Shown here: one piece after another, positions 24,315-32,856 of the stretch
Position numbering within the stretch: position 1 is the first letter of the stretch
Layout: each line of letters starts with the position of its first letter
Assembly: GCA_018052705.1 (NCBI GenBank)
Contig: JAGPMW010000019.1
Coordinates: forward strand, 1-41,544
From: Selenomonas sp.
GTDB taxonomy: Bacteria; Bacillota; Negativicutes; Selenomonadales; Selenomonadaceae
DNA: 41,544 nucleotides
Direction: 5' to 3'
The notes under the pieces: model-generated
What the model was told of the DNA's origin: nothing
Databases searched by the model: none
The model's input: only the letters and a program-made list of their open reading frames with translations
Position numbers and translations under genes: made by a program

Positions 24315-25343
24315 TCAGACCTTTCCTGCCTGCAATTTCAGCCATTCTGACCATAAAACCTTATAGCCATCGGCATGATTCTGCTGTACATACCTATAAA
24401 AGGACTGGATCATTTCAGCCTTATCGGCATAATAAACGCTTTTCCAGCCCTCGGTCCTGTCCTGATGCTTCGCGCCTTCATAGCCCAGATAGGTGCCGCC
24501 GATCTCGTGCTGACGGTACAGGATATCCTTCAATGTTACATCAGGATTACGCATCATATCATAGAGTGCCATGTAGGTCGTTGTCCGACCAACACCAGCC
24601 TGACAATGGAAATGAAGCCAGGCCTTCGGTGGCAGCTGGCGGTAGAGCCGGATAAACTGATCGATGCATTCTGGCGCTGGCCAGACATGGTCGGTCGCCG
24701 TAATCCTGACATATTTCAGCCCGGACTGCGTAACAAGCTGTTCTTCTGTCATTGCCTGCGTAATCCGTTCGGCTTTGCCGTCACTTGGCAGTTTATGCTT
24801 GTTGAGCGGGGCAACATACTGAATCTTGCCCAGTGCAGCCTTTAGCCGACGACGCTCGTCAGACTGGACAGCCCGCTGATTTTTTCCCAGGTTGCCCCAA
24901 TCACGCTTGCCATACCAGCTCACCGCATCGCCATTAAGGATACCATGGGATTCCTGGCGCAGATCGATGATATAGACTGGTCCTTCGGCCTGCTGCCGCA
25001 GCACTTCGGTCATTTTCTGGAACTGCCCCACCGAAAATTCGGCGCTGCCTGAAGCGTCGAGCCCGTCCAGCCCTTTGCGGCTTGGAACATAGGCCGGGTC
25101 CAGCTGGAACTTCCCGGCTGGCGCATGAAAGGCCGATTTCGACGTACGGAAATTACGCGGCAGCTGCGCCTGATCGGGTGAATCCAGCCGCCAGACGAAC
25201 CCTTCACAGTCCGTTGCAGCCAAAGCAGCCTTTTGCCCCTGAGCCGCAGCTCCAGCCGAACTGGCCTGAGCCAGCGGCAGTCCGCCCAGACACAGGGCCA
25301 GCGCCAGTCCGGCCGCCAGATAACGGGATTTATATCGCTTCAT
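24315..25343 (-). CDS. Secreted PTP-like (cysteine) phytase, myo-inositol hexakisphosphate phosphohydrolase
   Basis: A 342-residue exported enzyme with a signal peptide (residues 1-27, LAAGLALALCLGGLPLAQAS). The catalytic P-loop HCQAGVGRTTTY (cysteine near residue 245) fits the PTP-like phytase motif HCxAGxGR, and TDHVWPAPE supplies the general-acid aspartate loop. Upstream, VYIIDLRQESHGILNGDAVS is the conserved partial beta-barrel region of the family. Enzymes of this class from Selenomonas and Mitsuokella remove phosphates stepwise from plant phytate outside the cytoplasm. Single gene downstream of tRNA-Pro, with no other phosphate genes nearby. Confidence 0.92.
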   Translation of the reverse strand: MKRYKSRYLAAGLALALCLGGLPLAQASSAGAAAQGQKAALAATDCEGFVWRLDSPDQAQLPRNFRTSKSAFHAPAGKFQLDPAYVPSRKGLDGLDASGSAEFSVGQFQKMTEVLRQQAEGPVYIIDLRQESHGILNGDAVSWYGKRDWGNLGKNQRAVQSDERRRLKAALGKIQYVAPLNKHKLPSDGKAERITQAMTEEQLVTQSGLKYVRITATDHVWPAPECIDQFIRLYRQLPPKAWLHFHCQAGVGRTTTYMALYDMMRNPDVTLKDILYRQHEIGGTYLGYEGAKHQDRTEGWKSVYYADKAEMIQSFYRYVQQNHADGYKVLWSEWLKLQAGKV

Positions 25344-25418
25344 CTTTCAATCGCTTCTTCCTGTAGATACGCCTGCTATTCCTCAATGTCCACATTATAA
25401 ACCTTACGAGCTCCTTTG

Positions 25419-26081
25419 TCACGCCCCCTGTACAGGCTGACCGGCTTCCTTTTCACAGAAAGCATCCAGCCCGGCAAATGCAAACCGCTTCAGGTTCGGC
25501 AGCAGCTCTTCCTCTGGATAGGCTTGCGGCACCAGCTGACGGTAATTGATCCGGTTATGCCGTCCGAGGAAGATCATCGTAAATGGCGCAATGAAGCTCA
25601 GAATACAGCTGTACAACTGCGGCGATGATAAAGGAATGCCGGTGTAGTCGCTGACTACTTTCGCCATGATGAGTCCTTTGGGCACCGCCACATCGGACAG
25701 GATTTCATTGAGCCAGGGCGATGGATTCATAATCTCTCGGGCCCATACCTCAACCGGCCAGGACTGATCATTCATCACCTGAGCAGCAAACCGTTCCAGA
25801 AAAGCTTCCAGCTTTTCCCTGGGCGTCTGCTGGGCCGCAGCCAGCAGCTTCAGTTCGTCCCGATTCAGAAACTCGCGATGTACCAGTTTCAACAGTTCCT
25901 TATACATCCCTTCGCGGCTGCCAAAATGATAATTAATAGCCGCTGTATTCGTCCCCGCCATTTCACAGATCTCTTTTGAGGTCGTTGCCGCATAGCCTTT
26001 TTCCGCAATGATCCTGCCTGCGCAGACCAGCAGTTTTTCCTGTGTGGCCCGGCCATCATCGCGTTGGTTCTTCTTTTCCAC
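25419..26081 (-). CDS. TetR-family regulator with CerR-like C-terminal domain (CecR/YbiH-like)
   Basis: A 220-residue repressor. Residues 10-57 are the TetR helix-turn-helix (QEKLLVCAGRIIAEKGYAAT, TSKEICEMAGTNTAAINYHF, with the YHFGSREGMYKELL hallmark). Residues ~80-200 match the DUF1956-type ligand domain (WPVEVWAREIMNPSPWLNEI). It is the last gene of an operon whose other products match E. coli YbhG, YbhF, YbhS and YbhR, a transporter controlled by CecR in E. coli, so self-regulation through the dyad at 31141-31180 is likely. Confidence 0.88.
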   Translation of the reverse strand: MEKKNQRDDGRATQEKLLVCAGRIIAEKGYAATTSKEICEMAGTNTAAINYHFGSREGMYKELLKLVHREFLNRDELKLLAAAQQTPREKLEAFLERFAAQVMNDQSWPVEVWAREIMNPSPWLNEILSDVAVPKGLIMAKVVSDYTGIPLSSPQLYSCILSFIAPFTMIFLGRHNRINYRQLVPQAYPEEELLPNLKRFAFAGLDAFCEKEAGQPVQGA

Positions 26082-26108
26082 AGTAATCGCCCCTTTCCTG
26101 CTATTTTA

Positions 26109-27218
26109 TCACACAGTCTTATGACGGAACAACCATCCAGCTAACGGCATCGTTACAGCAGCTACAGCGAGCATAGGAACATAGTTCATGGCAATATCGC
26201 CCAACCCTGCTCCCTCCAGATAGATACGACGGATTGCGACCAGCACGAACCGCATGGGATCGGCATAGGTCAATATCTGCAGCATCTTCGGCATATTTGC
26301 TACCGGTGTAGAAATCCCCGACAAAAGCACGATCGGCAGCATCATGAAAAACACGTATACCAGCACCTGCTGCATATTCCTGGCGATTGCCGAAATGGAT
26401 AAACCAATCCCGATTGAACTAAGCATGAAGATAATCACGGTCAGGATCAATGCAGCTAACGATCCCTGAAATGGTACCTGAAACCAATAGCGGCAGATGC
26501 AGAACAGCAGCATACTCTGCACAAGGCCAATACACAACGGGGGCAGGGATTTGCCAATCAAAATCTCAGCGGGAGACATTGGCGTGACCAGCAGCTGATC
26601 AAAAGTCCCCTGTTCCCTTTCCTTGGCGATGGACAACCCTGCCAGCATAATGACCTGCACAAAGGAGATCATACCGATCAGTCCCGGCAGAAAAGTCCAA
26701 CGGGTGATCTGATTGGGATTGAACCAGGTGCGGCTGACTACGCGTACTCCTGCTTCGCCAGTCCGGGACGCATTCCAGCTCATAACAACACGGTTTACGT
26801 AACCGATCGCCTGTCCAGCCACTGAGGTATTCCGGCCATCTGTGATTACCTCCAGCGGCGCAGCTTCCCCGCGTGCCAGCTGATCAGCAAAATCCTGTGG
26901 AATCACGACTGCGAGCAGCGCGGATTCCGAGTCAATAGCATCATCGATTCCAGATGGATTCATCAGCGTCCCTACCCGGACAAAGGCTCCATTGTGATCG
27001 ATATGTGCCAGCAGATCACGCGACTCTGCACTGCCCGATTCATCGACTGCTACATAGGGAACCCGATCCAGATTATAATTGGCTGCATACCCAAAGAGGA
27101 ATCCCTGCATAATAGGCGGTACGACCATGATGATCCGCATGCGTTTATCCATAAGCGTGGCAATCATTTCTTTCCGGCACATAAACAGCAGCCGTCGGCA
27201 AAACTCGCACAGCATCAT
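26109..27218 (-). CDS. ABC-2 type permease (YbhR-like)
   Basis: A 369-residue inner-membrane subunit: an N-terminal transmembrane anchor (~25-45), a large extracytoplasmic loop (~50-175), and five C-terminal membrane segments from FLPGLIGMISFVQVIMLAGL onward. The ABC-2 signature EREQGTFDQLLVTPMSPAEI (residues ~198-217) lies after the second segment. It pairs with the YbhS-like protein (4-base gene overlap) to form the exporter channel energised by the YbhF-like ATPase. Efflux of toxic organic compounds is the likely role by family analogy. Confidence 0.9.
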   Translation of the reverse strand: MMLCEFCRRLLFMCRKEMIATLMDKRMRIIMVVPPIMQGFLFGYAANYNLDRVPYVAVDESGSAESRDLLAHIDHNGAFVRVGTLMNPSGIDDAIDSESALLAVVIPQDFADQLARGEAAPLEVITDGRNTSVAGQAIGYVNRVVMSWNASRTGEAGVRVVSRTWFNPNQITRWTFLPGLIGMISFVQVIMLAGLSIAKEREQGTFDQLLVTPMSPAEILIGKSLPPLCIGLVQSMLLFCICRYWFQVPFQGSLAALILTVIIFMLSSIGIGLSISAIARNMQQVLVYVFFMMLPIVLLSGISTPVANMPKMLQILTYADPMRFVLVAIRRIYLEGAGLGDIAMNYVPMLAVAAVTMPLAGWLFRHKTV

Positions 27219-28330
27219 TCCACCCTCTTTCTGGTCAGCCGAAAGGCCAGCCCCATGAAAAATACCGCATAACCCGCCAGCAATAGTGTATTCTTGATAA
27301 TCAGCGGCCAGTAATTACCGGTCAACAGCAAGGATTTCAAAAGCTGCAGATAATAGGTTGTCGGCAGAGCCTGACTGATCAGCCGGATAGCTGCCGGCTC
27401 CGTATGCAGATCAAACAAAAAGCCAGACAGCATCAGCGATGGCAGGAAACTCACGAGCAAAGACACCTGACAGGCAAGAAACTGATTCCTGGTCAGGGCT
27501 GAAATCACCAGACCGATACCCAAAGCCACCAGCAGGAACAGCATCGACACCCCGACGATCAGGATCATCGACCCGCGCAGCGGCAGCTCATAAAGATAAC
27601 GTCCCGCCAGCAGGCACAGCAGCATGCCAAACATTGCAACACAAAAATAAGGAATCATCTTCGCCAGGATTAGTTCCAGTACACCAGTCGGCGTGACAAA
27701 CAGGGACTCAAACGTACCCCGTTCCCATTCCCGGGCCATGACAACCGAGGTCAGAAAGACGCCGACAATCAGCAGGACCATCATGATAATCCCCGGAACA
27801 AAGAACCATGTACTCGTATTGGCATCATTAAACCAGATCCGGCTGACCACAGTTACCTGACCGCCCGCTGCACCGAGTCCCTGCCGGGCGGCCCAGCTCA
27901 GCAGCCCTGACTCGATATAGGTCTGCGCTGAGGAAGCCGTTGTAGCTTCTACACCATTGACGATGACCTGAACCTGTGCTGATCCTTTGGCAAGATCCGA
28001 CGTGAACTGGAGGGGGACGCACAAAATTGCATCAACATCATGTGCCAGCAGCCGCGACTGCGCCTCCTGCATAGACTGCACATATACCGGGGAAAAATAC
28101 TCCGAACCAGTCACGAACGAAACCGCCTGACGGGCTGTCGGTGAATGATCCTCGAGAACAACAGCCACTGGAACGTTCTTCACATCCAGCGACATGCCAT
28201 AGCCAATCAGCAGGATCAGAACAACCGGCATGACAATACCCAAAAGCATGCTGCTCTTATCGCGCAGCAGCTGATAAAATTCTTTCCGGGTCAGTGCTGC
28301 CAGCCGCCGGAAAAAAGCTTTTGCCCACAT
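27215..28330 (-). CDS. ABC-2 type permease (YbhS-like)
   Basis: A 371-residue homologue of its neighbour: MWAKAFFRRLAALTRKEFYQ, a membrane anchor (LGIVMPVVLILLIGYGMSL), an external domain of ~130 residues, then a five-helix permease block with REWERGTFESLFVTPTGVLE (residues ~193-212). It starts two bases after the ATPase gene ends. Together the two permeases form a heterodimeric channel. Confidence 0.9.
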   Translation of the reverse strand: MWAKAFFRRLAALTRKEFYQLLRDKSSMLLGIVMPVVLILLIGYGMSLDVKNVPVAVVLEDHSPTARQAVSFVTGSEYFSPVYVQSMQEAQSRLLAHDVDAILCVPLQFTSDLAKGSAQVQVIVNGVEATTASSAQTYIESGLLSWAARQGLGAAGGQVTVVSRIWFNDANTSTWFFVPGIIMMVLLIVGVFLTSVVMAREWERGTFESLFVTPTGVLELILAKMIPYFCVAMFGMLLCLLAGRYLYELPLRGSMILIVGVSMLFLLVALGIGLVISALTRNQFLACQVSLLVSFLPSLMLSGFLFDLHTEPAAIRLISQALPTTYYLQLLKSLLLTGNYWPLIIKNTLLLAGYAVFFMGLAFRLTRKRVE

Positions 28331-28332
28331 AA

Positions 28333-30108
28333 CTATCCCTCCTGTGCCCGGTGGTTCTCAACGATTGCCAGGAATATCTCATTCATATCCTCGCGCGGCA
28401 TGGACATCTGCTCGCGAACAGACTGCGGACTGCCCAGTACCAGCAGCTGTCCATGATCCTGGATCATGAAGCGGTCGCAATACTCGGCTTCTTCCATAAA
28501 GTGAGTCGTGATAATGATAGTTGTGCCACGCAGAGACAAATCCGTGATCTGCTGCCAGAAACGACGCCGGGCCAGCGGGTCGATACCACTGGTCGGTTCA
28601 TCGAGAAACAGGATCTGCGGATCATGAATCAGGGCGGCTGCCATCGACAGCCGCTGCTTATAGCCCCCTGGCAGCGCTTCGGCCAAAACATCGGCCCGGT
28701 CCGTCAGCTGGAACTCCGCCATAACTGCCGCCATCCGCGTCCGCAGAGCCTGCCCATACAATCCATAGACGCCGCCATAGAAGCGCAGATTCTCCCGCAC
28801 CGACAGATTCCCATAAAGAGAAAATTTCTGGGCAACATAGCCAAGATTCCGCCGTCCTTCCCGACGGGTCTCCCGCAGATCCACACCAGCAACCATCAGC
28901 CGGCCGGCAGTTGCTGGCAGAAGCCCGCAGAGCATCCGGAATGTGGTCGTCTTGCCCGCCCCATTCGGCCCCAGCAGGCCAAAAACCTCGCCCCGGTACA
29001 CCTGAAAGGACGTATGATCGACTGCCGTAAAATCGCCAAACCGACGGACCAGCCCTTCCACCTCGATATCCACCAGCGCATTGGCGGCGCGGACTGTACT
29101 GGCAGCCCCGCTGTCAACAGGCAGATGCCTCGAAACCATCGTACCACCTTGCTGCACCGCCTCGTCGTTATGAAGCAGCAGCATGAACGCATCTTCCAGC
29201 CGCTCGGTCACAGGCTGCGCCTGCAGCCCAAACTTCGTCAGGACGCCCAGCTGCGAACTGTTTTCTCCGACAATGAAATGCACCGCACCATGAACCGGTA
29301 CCGCATCAACCACCGTTTCCTCATCCAGAAGCTGACTCTGGAGCACGCGCACAGGCAGAGCGGCGGGGCAGACCGTCTCATAACAGCGGCCTGCCGCCAT
29401 TTTCCGCAGCGAAGCCGGCGTTCCTGAGGCCAAAAAACGCCCATGATTCATCACATACACCTGCTGGCATCGTTCCGCCTCATCCATATAAGCAGTGCTC
29501 ACCAGCACCGAGAGCTGCTCCTGCCGTACCAACCGTTCCAGTATCGTCCAGAGATCACGCCGCGACAGCGGATCAACGCCAACGGTCGGCTCGTCCAGCA
29601 GCAAAAGCCTGGGAGAGCGCACCAGCGTACAGGCAAGTCCCAGCTTCTGCTTCATACCGCCAGACAAATTGCCAGCCAGCCGGCCGCAAAACTCCGACAG
29701 CCCCGTCATCTGCAGCAAATGACGGAACCGCTCCGCCCGCATTGCTGCCGGAATGCCATGCAAATCAGCATAGAGCGTCATATTCTCCTGTACTGTCAGA
29801 TCTTCATATAGTCCGAACCGCTGCGGCATATAGCCGAGCTCTCGCTGTACCCGTTCTGGTTCCTTCGTCACATCCAGACCGACGACCTGTAGACTGCCGC
29901 CCGTCGGCATCATCAGGCCACAGATCATCCGCAGCAATGTCGTCTTTCCGGCTCCGTCCGGTCCGACCAGCGCAGTCAGCTCACCCTCGCGCAAGGATAA
30001 GTCCAGTGCATTCAGCGCGGTCACGTCCCTGCTGCCCCGGCCCGAGAACACCTTGGTCAACCCTGCCGCCTCAACGGCCAGTACCGGCTTTGTCATAAGC
30101 TGCCTCAC
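28333..30108 (-). CDS. Tandem ABC transporter ATPase (YbhF-like fusion)
   Basis: A 591-residue cytoplasmic protein holding two complete ATPase domains. Domain 1 (~8-235): GPDGAGKTT, NLSGGMKQKLGLACTLV, LLLLDEPTVGVDPLSRRDLW. Domain 2 (~348-575): GPNGAGKTTTF, LPGGYKQRLSMAAALI (a signature with P and Y in place of S and Q), ILFLDEPTSGIDPLARRRFW. A ~110-residue linker joins them. This fused form is typical of YbhF. It overlaps the membrane-fusion gene by 4 bases. Confidence 0.93.
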   Translation of the reverse strand: MRQLMTKPVLAVEAAGLTKVFSGRGSRDVTALNALDLSLREGELTALVGPDGAGKTTLLRMICGLMMPTGGSLQVVGLDVTKEPERVQRELGYMPQRFGLYEDLTVQENMTLYADLHGIPAAMRAERFRHLLQMTGLSEFCGRLAGNLSGGMKQKLGLACTLVRSPRLLLLDEPTVGVDPLSRRDLWTILERLVRQEQLSVLVSTAYMDEAERCQQVYVMNHGRFLASGTPASLRKMAAGRCYETVCPAALPVRVLQSQLLDEETVVDAVPVHGAVHFIVGENSSQLGVLTKFGLQAQPVTERLEDAFMLLLHNDEAVQQGGTMVSRHLPVDSGAASTVRAANALVDIEVEGLVRRFGDFTAVDHTSFQVYRGEVFGLLGPNGAGKTTTFRMLCGLLPATAGRLMVAGVDLRETRREGRRNLGYVAQKFSLYGNLSVRENLRFYGGVYGLYGQALRTRMAAVMAEFQLTDRADVLAEALPGGYKQRLSMAAALIHDPQILFLDEPTSGIDPLARRRFWQQITDLSLRGTTIIITTHFMEEAEYCDRFMIQDHGQLLVLGSPQSVREQMSMPREDMNEIFLAIVENHRAQEG

Positions 30109-31106
30109 ACTTCCAGCCGGACCGTAGCCGGCATACCCAGGCGGAGCACATTATCCGCATCGTCCACATAGACCCGCACCTCATAAACCAGTGCCGTCCG
30201 CAGCTCATCCGTCTGCACCGTCTTCGGTGTGAACTCTGCCGTACTGGCGATATAACCGATCTGGCCAGTCAACGGCGCATCCGGCAGGCTGTCGATATAA
30301 ACTTTTGCCTCCTGCCCCTCATAAACTTTGCCCAGATCTGCTTCCTTCACATAGACCCGCACCCATTTCTTATCCAGCAGAGAAAGCTTGAATACCGGTG
30401 CCGATGAGGCTGCCATATCGCCGGCCTCAAGCAGACGGGAGCGGATTACGCCATCGGCCGGTGCCCGCAGCTCATACTGACTCAGCAGATAGTCCTGACG
30501 GCTCAGCTCATCCTGCAGTGCTTTCAGACTATACTCGGCCTGACTGACATCCTCACTGCGCGGTCCTGCAACCAGTGCCTGCAAAACCTGCTCGGCTTCA
30601 GCGACCTGAGCCTGTGCCGAGTCAGCCAATGATTTGGCACTATCCAGATCCTGCGCGCTGACCCCCTCTACGCTGTCGTAGATCTGCTGCCGGCGGGCAT
30701 AGACTCCAGCTGCATAATCAGCGGATGCTCGTGCGGCCTTCAGCTTGGCCTCGGCCTGCCGGATATCCTCGCTGCGGTTTCCGTTATGCAGCTTATCCAC
30801 GACGCTCTGCTGAGCTGCTGCCTTTGCCGCCGCATTACTGCGTGTGAGCAGCAGCTCACTATTATCCAGCCGCGCAAGCACCTGTCCCTTCTTTACCGTA
30901 TCCCCGGCGTCCACCAGCAGCGCCGCAATGCGGTCACTCTGACGGAACGACAGCGAAATCTCCCTGACATCCACATTACCGGACAACTTCAGCTCATGCG
31001 ACGCTGCCTGCACCAGATCCTGTTCATGCACATGATAGAACCAGCCGCCGATCCCCAGCAGCAGAAATATCAGCACAGCCGCCAGGATTTTCCGTCTTTT
31101 CGTCAT
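30105..31106 (-). CDS. HlyD-family membrane-fusion (periplasmic adaptor) protein (YbhG-like)
   Basis: A 333-residue protein: N-terminal membrane anchor (KILAAVLIFLLLGIGGWFYH, residues 4-23), a biotinyl-lipoyl half-motif (RQSDRIAALLVDAGDTVKKG), a long alpha-hairpin with coiled-coil character (~85-185), the second lipoyl half (YELRAPADGVIRSRLLEAGD) and beta-barrel domains. It bridges inner-membrane ABC pumps to an outer-membrane channel, consistent with a diderm cell. I chose the ATG at 31106 (AGGGAG upstream) over 31139. First gene of the five-gene exporter operon. Confidence 0.9.
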   Translation of the reverse strand: MTKRRKILAAVLIFLLLGIGGWFYHVHEQDLVQAASHELKLSGNVDVREISLSFRQSDRIAALLVDAGDTVKKGQVLARLDNSELLLTRSNAAAKAAAQQSVVDKLHNGNRSEDIRQAEAKLKAARASADYAAGVYARRQQIYDSVEGVSAQDLDSAKSLADSAQAQVAEAEQVLQALVAGPRSEDVSQAEYSLKALQDELSRQDYLLSQYELRAPADGVIRSRLLEAGDMAASSAPVFKLSLLDKKWVRVYVKEADLGKVYEGQEAKVYIDSLPDAPLTGQIGYIASTAEFTPKTVQTDELRTALVYEVRVYVDDADNVLRLGMPATVRLEV

Positions 31107-31140
31107 CTCAATCCACTCCCTCTTATCAACCTGATTCACG

Positions 31141-31180
31141 TTTAAATCAAAATCAAAATCAAATTTGAATTTGATTTAAA
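31141..31180. promoter_or_regulatory. Large A/T dyad operator of the exporter operon (probable CecR-like site)
   Basis: TTTAAATCAAA and TTTGATTTAAA form a perfect 11-bp inverted repeat around an 18-base centre. The centre carries further AAATCA/TTTGA half-sites, suggesting two overlapping dimers. It begins at the -10 box, ideal for repression by the TetR-type product. Confidence 0.75.
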
Positions 31181-31207
31181 TATAGCATAGCATGAGAAGA
31201 ATCGCAA
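31179..31207 (-). promoter_or_regulatory. Promoter of the ybhGFSR-cecR-like operon
   Basis: Minus strand TTGCGA (31202-31207), 17 bases, TATATT (31179-31184), overlapping the operator edge. Confidence 0.65.
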
Positions 31208-31223
31208 GGGCACCAACAAAAAA

Positions 31224-31263
31224 ACCTGTCAGCGATGCGTAATGCACCTCTGACAGGTTTTTC
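31224..31263. terminator. Bidirectional terminator downstream of amt
   Basis: AAAAACCTGTCAG pairs with CTGACAGGTTTTT around a 16- to 17-base loop; it isolates amt from the exporter promoter. Confidence 0.92.
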
Positions 31264-31285
31264 TATCTATTAATTATGACTGTAT

Positions 31286-32605
31286 TCAGATTGGCGAAAC
31301 CGTTTCCTCGTCCAGCTGCAATGATTTCTCCATGACTGGCAGCGTCTGCGGCATGCGCTGCATCAGCGGATACTCCATATCCGTATAGGCGGAGATGCCG
31401 TGCTCACTCAGATCAAGTCCGACCAGTTCCTCTTCTTCCGTAACACGGATGCCGACCGTCGCCTTGAGCAGACTAAACAACGCATAGGTTGCGCCAAAGC
31501 CCCAAAGACCAACTGCCGTCACACCCAGCAGCTGAATCAGCAGCAGATGCACACCACCGCCATAGAGCAGTCCTCCCTGCTGAGCAAAGATGCCAACTGC
31601 CAGCGTACCAAAGGTACCACAGACACCATGGACCGCAATCGCCCCAACCGGATCATCCGCCCGCAAGCGATCGAAGAACGGCACAGCAATAACAATCAGC
31701 GTACCAGCAGCAGCACCAATCACCAGCGAACTGATTGGCGTCACGAAAGCACAGCCAGCCGTGATTGCCACCAGACCGCCCAGCGCACCGTTGAGTGCCA
31801 TACTCAGATCCGCCTTGCCATATTGATACAAAGTCAACAGTGCGGCCACCGTACCACCTGCAGCCGCAGACAAATTCGTATTGACCGCAATCCGGGCAAT
31901 ATTGCTATCCATACCCGAAAGCGTACTGCCCGGATTAAACCCGAACCAGCCAAACCAGAGGATAAATGCGCCCAGCGCTGCCATCGGCAGGTTATGCCCG
32001 GGCATAACATTCATCGAGCCATTCGCATTGAAACGCCCCTGACGCGGGCCAAGAACAATCACTGCCGCCAGCGCCGACCAGCCGCCCAGTGCATGGACCA
32101 CCGCCGAACCGGCAAAGTCCATCATGCCCAGCTGATTCAGCCAGCCGGACGGATTCCAGACCCAATGACCGGCCAGCGGGTAGACAACGACCGTCGCCAG
32201 CAGGGAAAAAAACAGATACGGTGCAAACTTCATCCGCTCAGCTACCGCCCCCGACACAATCGTCGCCATCGCAATCGCGAAAGCTGCCTGAAAGAGCCAG
32301 AACGCCTCGACTGGGATCTTCAAGCCCAGATGCGAAAGATCGCCCTCCATCAGAAAACCAGACAAACCAAACAATCCCAGCACATCCGTGCCATACATCA
32401 GACCAAAGCCCAGCAGGAAAAATCCCACCAGCCCTACCGTACAATCCATGAACACCTTCATAATGATATTCAGCGAATTGCGGCTGTGCACAAAACCAGC
32501 CTCCAATGCTGCAAATCCGGCCTCCATCAGGAACACCAGCGCCGCACACAGCAGTACCCATACCGTATCCAGACCAACCGCCACCGAATTGATTGTCAAG
32601 TCCAT
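31286..32605 (-). CDS. amt: Ammonium transporter (Amt/MEP/Rh family)
   Basis: A 439-residue membrane channel with eleven predicted segments. Family motifs are AGFAALEAGFVHSRNSLNII (residues ~27-46), DFAGSAVVHALGGWSALAAV with the first twin pore histidine (~165), FILWFGWFGFNPGS, and IAVHGVCGTFGTLAVGIFAQ with the second (~320). The C-terminal cytoplasmic tail (~60 residues) ends in an acidic extension. It takes up ammonium or ammonia and is gated by a PII protein, here encoded divergently. The start at 32605 matches the family; an open frame 39 codons upstream runs through the leader attenuator. Its expression appears controlled by termination in the leader. Confidence 0.95.
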   Translation of the reverse strand: MDLTINSVAVGLDTVWVLLCAALVFLMEAGFAALEAGFVHSRNSLNIIMKVFMDCTVGLVGFFLLGFGLMYGTDVLGLFGLSGFLMEGDLSHLGLKIPVEAFWLFQAAFAIAMATIVSGAVAERMKFAPYLFFSLLATVVVYPLAGHWVWNPSGWLNQLGMMDFAGSAVVHALGGWSALAAVIVLGPRQGRFNANGSMNVMPGHNLPMAALGAFILWFGWFGFNPGSTLSGMDSNIARIAVNTNLSAAAGGTVAALLTLYQYGKADLSMALNGALGGLVAITAGCAFVTPISSLVIGAAAGTLIVIAVPFFDRLRADDPVGAIAVHGVCGTFGTLAVGIFAQQGGLLYGGGVHLLLIQLLGVTAVGLWGFGATYALFSLLKATVGIRVTEEEELVGLDLSEHGISAYTDMEYPLMQRMPQTLPVMEKSLQLDEETVSPI

Positions 32606-32658
32606 TCCTATTTTTCCCCCTGCCTGATGCCGGTGCAAACGTCCTGCCCCGACATACG

Positions 32659-32717
32659 AAAAAGCCGAAAAGACAGCAGACGTATAGATACGTCTGTTGC
32701 TTTCCGGCTCCATTGCC
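32659..32717 (-). promoter_or_regulatory. amt leader attenuator with A1/G4 hexaloop hairpin (candidate ANTAR target)
   Basis: Minus strand: an intrinsic terminator pairs GCCGGAAAG (32700-32708) with CTTTTCGGC (32664-32672), encloses a CAGACGTAT/ATACGTCTG stem, and is followed by TTTTT. Overlapping its 5' arm is GGC-AATGGA-GCC (32706-32717), a hairpin whose six-base loop has A at position 1 and G at position 4. The two structures share GCC and exclude each other. The upstream P1 hairpin of the usual ANTAR pair is not evident. Confidence 0.6.
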
Positions 32718-32805
32718 TTCAAGTATACAGTTTTACAATAATAATTTTATTTTAGCAGACTCTATAAAAAAAATCTACCCCTTTTTTATAAGACCAAGCC
32801 ATTTT

Positions 32806-32816
32806 TTTGGTATAAT
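32806..32816 (+). promoter_or_regulatory. Extended -10 promoter of glnK
   Basis: TGGTATAAT (TATAAT 32811-32816 with upstream TG) 40 bases before the glnK start; the -35 is weak (TATAAG). Confidence 0.5.
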
Positions 32817-32856
32817 GGTACGCATAACAATAAAAATAACAAGCGAGGTCAGCACC

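Noticed and set aside
31400..32755. 451-codon plus-strand open frame rich in Gln/His/Arg
   Set aside because: Antisense shadow of amt; composition reflects the reverse of hydrophobic codons.
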